From: Chitinispirillales bacterium | GTDB lineage: Bacteria; Fibrobacterota; Chitinivibrionia; Chitinivibrionales; Chitinispirillaceae | NCBI GenBank assembly: GCA_031281225.1 | Contig: JAITFQ010000076.1 | Location: 1-36,673, forward strand | DNA: 36,673 bases | Direction: 5' to 3' | Shown here: in pieces, positions 33,301-36,673 of the stretch | Layout of the letters: every line of letters starts with the position of its first letter | How positions within the stretch are numbered: the first letter of the stretch is position 1 | Made by a program: the position numbers and the translations under genes | The notes under the pieces: model-generated | Seen by the model: only the letters and a program-made list of their open reading frames with translations | The model's database searches: none | Told to the model about the DNA's origin: nothing

Positions 33301-35540
33301 GCCGTTGGCCTTACGTTACCCGTTCCTGAAATCGCAATACGCGTATTCCTGTTTGTGCCGTGTTCCCCCACCAGCACGCTGTCCGCCTGAATCAGCGACA
33401 CGCTGTCACGGGGCTCCCCCGTTACCGTGGCGTTCACGACCACAACCGCCCCCGTGGCATAAATGGCGCGGCCGATAGCGCTGGTAATGGTCGGACGCGG
33501 AGCCTCCGCCGCGCTCTGAACCGCGCTGGTTCCGCCTCTCACAACAACATGAGTTGCCGAGTTAATCGCCGTACCGCGGCCGCCGGCTACGCTAACGACG
33601 ATATTCCCGTTAGTCTTCGTATTGTCTGTACTCCCGATCGTGACCGTGCCCGCGTTTATAGCGCCTACGTACGGGTTCCCGGCCGTAGCCGTAGCACGTA
33701 CTTCCGTCGAGGCGGTGTTATTAGCAATACCTTCGAGAGTTACCGACCCGGTTCCCCCCGCGTGTACTACCCAGCCATCCGTAACCGAGCTCCTGACAAC
33801 AGCGCCGCGGATTGTTATGTTTCCACTCGCTGCCGTAACCAAAGCCGGCCCATTGGCGATTGGGAAACGTCCGCCTTCAATCACAATACTCCCACTGCTT
33901 GTCGTCTTCGCAATCGCGCCGCGCAGGTTGGTGGTGTTGTCGGTTTGACCGGTGATGTTTACGTCAGTAAGAGTTATAGCGTTTGCCGCACCGAACACCA
34001 TGTCCGTAGCCGCGACGGGGGTCGCGTTGGTGGTCAGGTGGCGGATGGTCGCGTCATCTACCGTAATCGCGCCCGCGCCGCCGTCAATAACTACGCCGCC
34101 GCCGCCGGCGACGATGGTGGAGGCACCGGTAATAGTGACAGCGCCATCGGTTTTGACAGCCGTACCGAGAGTGGCCGTAAGCGTGCCGCCGGAAACGGTC
34201 ACAGCGGCAGTACCAGCGTCAATCGCCGTGCCGACAGAAGCGGTGACCGAACCGCCACTCATAACGACCGCGCCGTTGTTGGTCTTAATGGCCATGCCGG
34301 AAGCGGCAGTGATGGCGGAACCGGAGTTGATGAGGACTATGCCGGAACCGAGGGCGTTTGAAATGTTCACAAGAGGTTCGGCCGCCGCCTTCCCGGTAAG
34401 AGTAGAATTAAGAGTCGCGTTCCATACTACCGTGAGCCCTCCCGCACCACTCGTAGTTCCAGCAATTACTTCAAGACGATCTACGTTAGTTCCCGCGTTT
34501 CCGGTTACATATATTGTATCCGTGTTTGTATTGTGTGCCGGCATGGTGACGCGTAACATTTTTACCGCGGGCAGATATTGAATACCGCGGATATTTCTAC
34601 CCGGGCCATCATCGTCATACAGGCTGTCTGTCGCGAGCGCGCTTAGGTTGAGCACGAAACGGCGGTCATCTAGAGCCACCGTCCCTGTCACGGCAGGAGG
34701 CGCTGTCATAGGGAAAGTCACGTCGAACACGTAAGTATTTTCGTCGGTTCTCCCCAAACCCGGGCCGGTCGTCACATCACCATCGGCAACAACAATGGCC
34801 CCCGTAGGCGCCGCAGGGAACATATAGTGTTCCACCGCTTTGAGGGTTACGCGAGCGCGATACACCGTCACTCCCTCAAAGCTCTCCGTATGGGCGGTCG
34901 TGCTGCCTGCCGCGAACCATTGGATTGTGTTGGCTGATGTGTTGGTATTGCTCATTGATATACTACCCGTAACCGCCGACACCCCCGTCGCCGGACGCGT
35001 GACACCACTCACGGTGGTTAGGGCAATTGAGCCTTTGGCGACGGGAGCGCTAACAGAGACATCCGTGAACGCCAGATTCGCATTCGCCGGCGCAGCACCA
35101 GTCATAGCCGCTTCGGGAATCTCGCCCGTTGCCGTAATCGTGCCCGGTAACGCAACCGACACTGTTGGAGTTCCCGTCAGGGTCATCGTATAAATCCTGT
35201 TATTCCCCGTCAGAGCGCCGGCAGCGCCCCATGTCAAGCCCGTATGGGCCGAAAGGGATACCAGACCCGCCATATTGACGTGGTGCGATCCCATATCACT
35301 CTGAAACGCCCTATCCCCTGATTCCGATTCATCATTGTCAATCACAAATACCACCGTTGGTATCGGAGTAAGCGTATTCACATTCACGCCCACCTTCAAT
35401 TCCGCGGGAAATCCATGAAACGTTACCGTTGCCGTCGGCACCGGCACCGCCCACACCCCCGTCACCCCCCCCATCACCACTACCATTACCCAAGCCAGCG
35501 TCACCGCCGCCCGGCACTTCCTGAATGCTTTCGTACTCAT
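27324..35540 (-). CDS. Giant secreted beta-helix/Ig-repeat surface protein with FlgD-like C-terminal sorting domain
   Basis: About 2,738 residues. A signal peptide (KAFRK, hydrophobic core, cleavage near VWA-V, about residue 32) marks export. Residues 33-370 are beta-rich and unrecognised. Residues 380-1550 repeat short units of the kind VTVSGGTLTA and GTAIRSAG, pointing to a very long parallel beta-helix. Residues 1550-1980 hold mixed Ig- or cadherin-like beta domains, including TFRVRVSNEAGHF and GDFFTITLTVDGG. Four tandem repeats of about 155 residues follow (1980-2608). The last 100 residues end in LNVFDATGNL, GSWNLTDRSGRPV and GTYLIRG, the FlgD-like Ig fold used as a sorting signal on surface proteins of FCB bacteria. 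On reading I saw no cysteine in the mature part. ATG 35540 (GGAG 7 bases upstream) is preferred over 35558. Probably an adhesin; no enzyme domain was seen. Confidence 0.85.
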   Translation of the reverse strand: MSTKAFRKCRAAVTLAWVMVVVMGGVTGVWAVPVPTATVTFHGFPAELKVGVNVNTLTPIPTVVFVIDNDESESGDRAFQSDMGSHHVNMAGLVSLSAHTGLTWGAAGALTGNNRIYTMTLTGTPTVSVALPGTITATGEIPEAAMTGAAPANANLAFTDVSVSAPVAKGSIALTTVSGVTRPATGVSAVTGSISMSNTNTSANTIQWFAAGSTTAHTESFEGVTVYRARVTLKAVEHYMFPAAPTGAIVVADGDVTTGPGLGRTDENTYVFDVTFPMTAPPAVTGTVALDDRRFVLNLSALATDSLYDDDGPGRNIRGIQYLPAVKMLRVTMPAHNTNTDTIYVTGNAGTNVDRLEVIAGTTSGAGGLTVVWNATLNSTLTGKAAAEPLVNISNALGSGIVLINSGSAITAASGMAIKTNNGAVVMSGGSVTASVGTAIDAGTAAVTVSGGTLTATLGTAVKTDGAVTITGASTIVAGGGGVVIDGGAGAITVDDATIRHLTTNATPVAATDMVFGAANAITLTDVNITGQTDNTTNLRGAIAKTTSSGSIVIEGGRFPIANGPALVTAASGNITIRGAVVRSSVTDGWVVHAGGTGSVTLEGIANNTASTEVRATATAGNPYVGAINAGTVTIGSTDNTKTNGNIVVSVAGGRGTAINSATHVVVRGGTSAVQSAAEAPRPTITSAIGRAIYATGAVVVVNATVTGEPRDSVSLIQADSVLVGEHGTNRNTRIAISGTGNVRPTAITAKDVFVRGGSITGRGAAISASNHAWIGDRATADAGWRTTMPPTVTRITIEGDSVAVYAGVDVRVNATALGSVISQGTNSSTAVNTAVRAGGVAEITRIDTIRAGGASTAVEITGTTTNTDSILLVSGVVRTATGTAIKMGTGAGRVLVRGGSVITGGGANSAAIDVNGGMVNVWGGTVQATGAGPAVYASGSDGVVNVGTVASGTSTGDTLVLANTGSAIILSTAAEATIAGGKVRGSGANLDGSTIRTINAIATAPVTVSGGVIEALNETGSAAAINAGTGNVAVTGGTITSRGATGRGILTNGDGDITVTGATVVASGTNGVALDAAFEGEITVTGSVIRATGSGAASRAIRARGTGTGTAGNVTINPPAGDNDSTVVSAVAGNAIQIDTVAGAADQGKVTVLGGATTNRDIIIRSISGIAVNSPYGTVDIGAGSASASKVDISTVSGTAVVGDTVGMARANGTIRAIGNSTTTLAGTAVSARSFTLTNGTIVAGNIDEDSVITIATGVTGLAGNAGVFELNGDSVLVHGAGRGIWNANADIDITVGNAKVLTGDGGTAIRSAGKIDVTNAGSRVTVGRAGTGIYATGDRINIEDGEVKADTLGTAIRSTAAAAIDTIAGGTVTVANRGIGLDIAGTVRITNATSILAPDSLGTAIRAGRVEVLTTTATVAINSRDIGIIATDSVIVPAAVTAGLAIAGVVDANITLRGVINTIANRTTTIAAGRRVNLVGAAARINPIANSTLRINGTLDVTAAGTQFTNTADATTIIGTGGNLAFRTTGTTPEISFKNAGKMVLSVGSLMNGASFNFQNWADSLTGPIGTERPRVDHNNASVVIPPTLAGFTIRNAANTLDSAVVSTIRQTAYSPLDVRIGVDSLSFKHKGTLSFTHVSGNLPVGRVRLEPVSANPPIIPVAIPARDSLLQLVTVGDSGRIGTIVSGLRRGTATAVTPAAGVTFRVRVSNEAGHFEASERNLTIVVDTASPVAGNFPANLDNGSVGMFRGHYAGYVVDTSSTETVNRRPLSVVGTAPNAANTVVYTGQNVLRGITMDSIRVEPFTYHARYTGLGTASFSFLRITEENPNGISVAQPVNAGVYAMRIQTVDATNFANILTPREIGRFAISPAKLSDLLENEWLVMETELPEKRAIGVNVQLADVARFGAAYSVASNDGGTMIDGEPTVEGRTLSFDVTDQTLNGDFFTITLTVDGGNIDETANTVTVTVRFKDDENLAEPMPAVLVSWESETITGFLVDGREYTIGLVGGATQTVSEVNNVAIDEEWFGKSVEVIALPRYTWGLPSIANVLNIPVRPAFPATLVENIVTVNSSLMATDGRINGVTNQMEWRAEGDENWTRVVGTSVTGLAPDVYEIRMAASTINVEGSFASYAIEVTVGTDVHKEATPDVAINFLSEILTGFTTGRTYTVNGDDVTVSTAGTVAIDAEWMGYADSVRVILWPVTPGQFSVESDEQVFFIPARRAAPEGLAGVDTDYGVEEGAITGITAGMEWRIVDGTWAATAATDLAAGGYEVRYAATATAFASLATAVTIGVNEVEVQEATPDVAINFAAETLTGFVTGSSYEVNGVAVTLTGATLAIDPEWLDSEIAIVTVARAQAGHIVYIDSDAQELEIPARSAAPTGLVAVDTDFEEENGAITGVTDAMEWRAAGGMWRTTAATGLGAGVYNVRYAATATAFASAIANVTIGINEVEEQEATPDVAINFAAETLTGFVSGSNYAIDGDDVTITNGTLPVGDMIGSTVAIVTVAKAQAGHIVYIDSDAQSLVIPARLAAPTGLTTTADTTNNATRTGAIHGVAAGMQYRLGSTGDWIAITGTSVTGLASGDYQVRVAATATAFASATTTVTIGTAVSVNEGNRDLPGDGDIEVIVVPTVPVSGEFTVGPNVVAKSDGSVTLFWNGVKLVNGTLNVFDATGNLIASVNVSDVSSNTDRRAIGSWNLTDRSGRPVSEGTYLIRGVLTTEGQKTQRVSSVIVVR
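27715..29600 (-). repeat. Four tandem ~155-residue beta-domain repeats inside the giant gene
   Basis: Each unit contains a TPDVAINF...LTGF start, an IPAR linker and a final GxYxVRxAATATAFAS strand. Matching points near 28140, 28610 and 29072 are 462-471 bases apart; the fourth, near 29590, is more diverged. The first two in sequence share long identical DNA stretches, for example around aaaccggtgagggt, which suggests recent duplication or gene conversion. Confidence 0.85.
30900..34400 (-). repeat. Beta-helix repeat region of the giant gene
   Basis: About 1,170 residues built from short irregular units, with recurring GTAI, SGG and ATG-type turns and valine/isoleucine strands. Unit length varies, roughly 18-25 residues. 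The region lacks charged clusters and aromatic residues are rare. Confidence 0.75.
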
Positions 35541-36100
35541 AGCACTGCTCCATTTCAAGTTTAAGTTAAGGTTTAAATTTTACCGCTTTTGCCGGTTTTC
35601 CCGCGCTGCGCCTGCCCGTACCCGCCTATACCATATTATTACGCGCCGCCCGCGCGGCCATTTCGGCGCGCATAGCCCCCGCGTAACGCTGCCACACTCA
35701 GGCTGCCACATATTCGCGCGCTATGCGCGTTGCTGCGTGGCGTCCCGTACGGCCGTAGTATGTAGTTGGTATTGTAGCTGGCTCGCCGTTTCCGGCCCAT
35801 CTTTCCATCTTTCCTTCACCCGGATTCTCAGTTTCCGGTCCGTCTTTCTTTGGGCGCCTTTGGCTTCTCAGACCCTTGGCCTCCCCAAATCCGTCTATAT
35901 TTCCGCATGTCTCCCGCCGCGCGTTCTCAGGCGCGCGTTTTCGCGTTTGGCATGTTGTTCTGTTTTGTATCTAATTAGCTGTACAGCGGCGGCGGGGGCA
36001 ACAGATACGTTGCGTCCCCTGTGGCCCTTCGTGAGGAGCAGTTTAGGTTTTTATTGTTTTTTGGCCCTGCTTTATTAATATTTTTCATATTTCCCCATAT
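35541..36100 (-). other. Long leader or decayed gene upstream of the giant gene
   Basis: No single frame explains this GC-rich block. On the minus strand a 37-codon frame starts at ATG 36088 and ends at 35975; a second frame is open from 36050 to 35898 (51 codons, with a protein-like ALRTRGG-type basic end but no start); a third is open from about 35915 to a stop at 35698. Hairpins include cgcgcatag (35667-35675) pairing with ctatgcgcg (35721-35729). Read as a long 5' leader RNA of the giant gene or as a frameshifted gene. The terminator-free stretch to ATG 35540 fits either. Confidence 0.4.
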
Positions 36101-36300
36101 ATTTAGCCTCATCCCCCACTCCCCCACCACCCCCGCCGTCACAATCCGCGGGTCGGAACATGCCTATATGTATAGATACGATATAAAATAATACAATGTT
36201 GAATTAAAAGCAAGTGTTTTTTTAAAAAAGTCAAAATCTTTGAAATACAAAGTCAAAATCTTTTTTTTTAATTGTGTATTTTTACATGTTGCTTGTAATG
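36101..36300. other. AT-rich gap, possible promoter zone of the giant gene
   Basis: No gene seen. The 15-base word aaagtcaaaatcttt occurs twice in tandem spacing (36227-36241 and 36249-36263). Read on the minus strand it gives two TTTTGACTTT words, so one could be a -35 element, but no well-placed -10 box was found. Confidence 0.4.
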
Positions 36301-36336
36301 GCGCGTGTACGAAGCGAAGTTGGGGCATTATCATCC

Positions 36337-36355
36337 GGGGCGTCACCGACGCCCC
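36337..36355. repeat. Intergenic palindrome
   Basis: ggggcgtcaccgacgcccc, a perfect 8-base stem with a 3-base loop. It is related in composition to the dispersed hairpins of the window. Confidence 0.55.
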
Positions 36356-36449
36356 TGATAGAGAGTGTGTATGGCGGAAAGACGGTGGTGCAGTATTTTG
36401 GGTTCGTGTCATTGTAGGGGCGCGTGTAGGGGGTATTTGCGTGTGTTGC

Positions 36450-36505
36450 CTTCGACAGGCTCAGGCAACGGTCAGAGAGCGAACCGGTGGCTGAGCCTGT
36501 CGAAG
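36450..36505. repeat. 15-base perfect inverted repeat
   Basis: cttcgacaggctcag (36450-36464) and its exact reverse complement ctgagcctgtcgaag (36491-36505) enclose 26 bases. It is too long to be chance in a gap this size and is in no gene. Confidence 0.8.
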
Positions 36506-36564
36506 CCACATTCCCCCCTGCCGGGATGTTTGTGATACCTGCATATGCAAAGCAAACGGGGCGT

Positions 36565-36582
36565 TGCGGGGTGTTCCCCGCA
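36565..36582. repeat. GC hairpin
   Basis: tgcgggg-tgtt-ccccgca, a perfect 7-base stem with a 4-base loop, 19 bases before the terminator. Confidence 0.5.
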
Positions 36583-36600
36583 GAGGGGGCAGCGGAAAAC

Positions 36601-36636
36601 AAAAATAACCGGACGGCTTTTTGTCCGGTTATTTTT
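36601..36636. terminator. Strong bidirectional terminator
   Basis: A perfect 14-base stem, aaaaataaccggac with gtccggttattttt, and an 8-base loop. The A run on one side and T run on the other let it stop transcription in both directions. It separates this region from whatever lies right of the window. Confidence 0.85.
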
Positions 36637-36673
36637 GGTTGGAGCGAGGGGGAGACTTCCCCCCTTAAAATAT

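Noticed and set aside
33360-34361. A 333-residue plus-strand open frame
   Set aside because: Antisense of the giant gene; Arg- and His-rich, no family signature.
27715-34400. CRISPR-like repetition
   Set aside because: The repeats are in-frame protein repeats without constant direct repeats and unique spacers of regular length.
35737-36078. A 113-residue plus-strand frame with hydrophobic segments
   Set aside because: No ribosome site, Ser/Leu/Arg-rich composition, and it is the antisense of the leader block; not supported.

Overview
The window looks like the chromosome of a Gram-negative, didermic bacterium of the FCB type, most likely Fibrobacterota or a close relative. The evidence is outer-membrane-type proteins with signal peptides, two DUF5683-type proteins, and a 2,738-residue secreted protein ending in a FlgD-like sorting domain of the kind found on cargo of gliding/type IX-like secretion. 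Assignment to a phylum is inference; no rRNA is present to settle it. Most genes are on the minus strand, GC-rich and closely packed.

Layout. 1-5086: the start of priA, a FapA/DUF342 polymer-binding protein, an outer-membrane protein, a rhomboid protease, coaD and rsmD. 5146-10475 (minus): a probable transcription unit of a PcrA/UvrD helicase, gatC, a ComEA-like DNA-binding protein, a PilM-like ATPase and a PilN-like membrane protein. 10551-12230: an AT-rich two-gene cassette (JAMM-fold protein plus an 85-residue partner) lying between a decayed partial copy of a CDP-alcohol phosphatidyltransferase gene with its upstream region and the intact gene. 12289-14430: flavodoxin, a sensorless hybrid histidine kinase and nrdR. 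14427-18289 (minus): dapA, dapB and two DUF5683-type proteins. 18437-21081 (minus): tRNA-Gln, rplY, pth, rpsF, rpsR and rplI. 21283-25671: a DUF4143 ATPase on the plus strand, then yebC-ruvC-ruvA-ruvB-DUF2905 on the minus strand.

25799-26961 is a second AT-rich accessory patch: a 13-codon leader ORF coupled to two unrecognised genes, facing a toxin-antitoxin pair whose ParE-type toxin is cut to its first ~20 residues. 27324-35540 is the giant surface protein: signal peptide, a very long beta-helix-like region, four ~155-residue tandem repeats and a C-terminal sorting domain. Upstream of it lies about 1.1 kb without a convincing gene, holding a GC-rich, possibly structured leader or decayed gene, several hairpins and inverted repeats, and a strong bidirectional terminator at the right edge.

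Two themes cross the window. First, a family of short GC-rich palindromes (core GGGCGG...CCGCCC, often followed by CTAC) occurs in at least eight intergenic gaps. Second, both AT-rich patches carry small unrecognised genes with signs of recent insertion or decay; these and the leader region upstream of the giant gene are the best candidates for undescribed biology.
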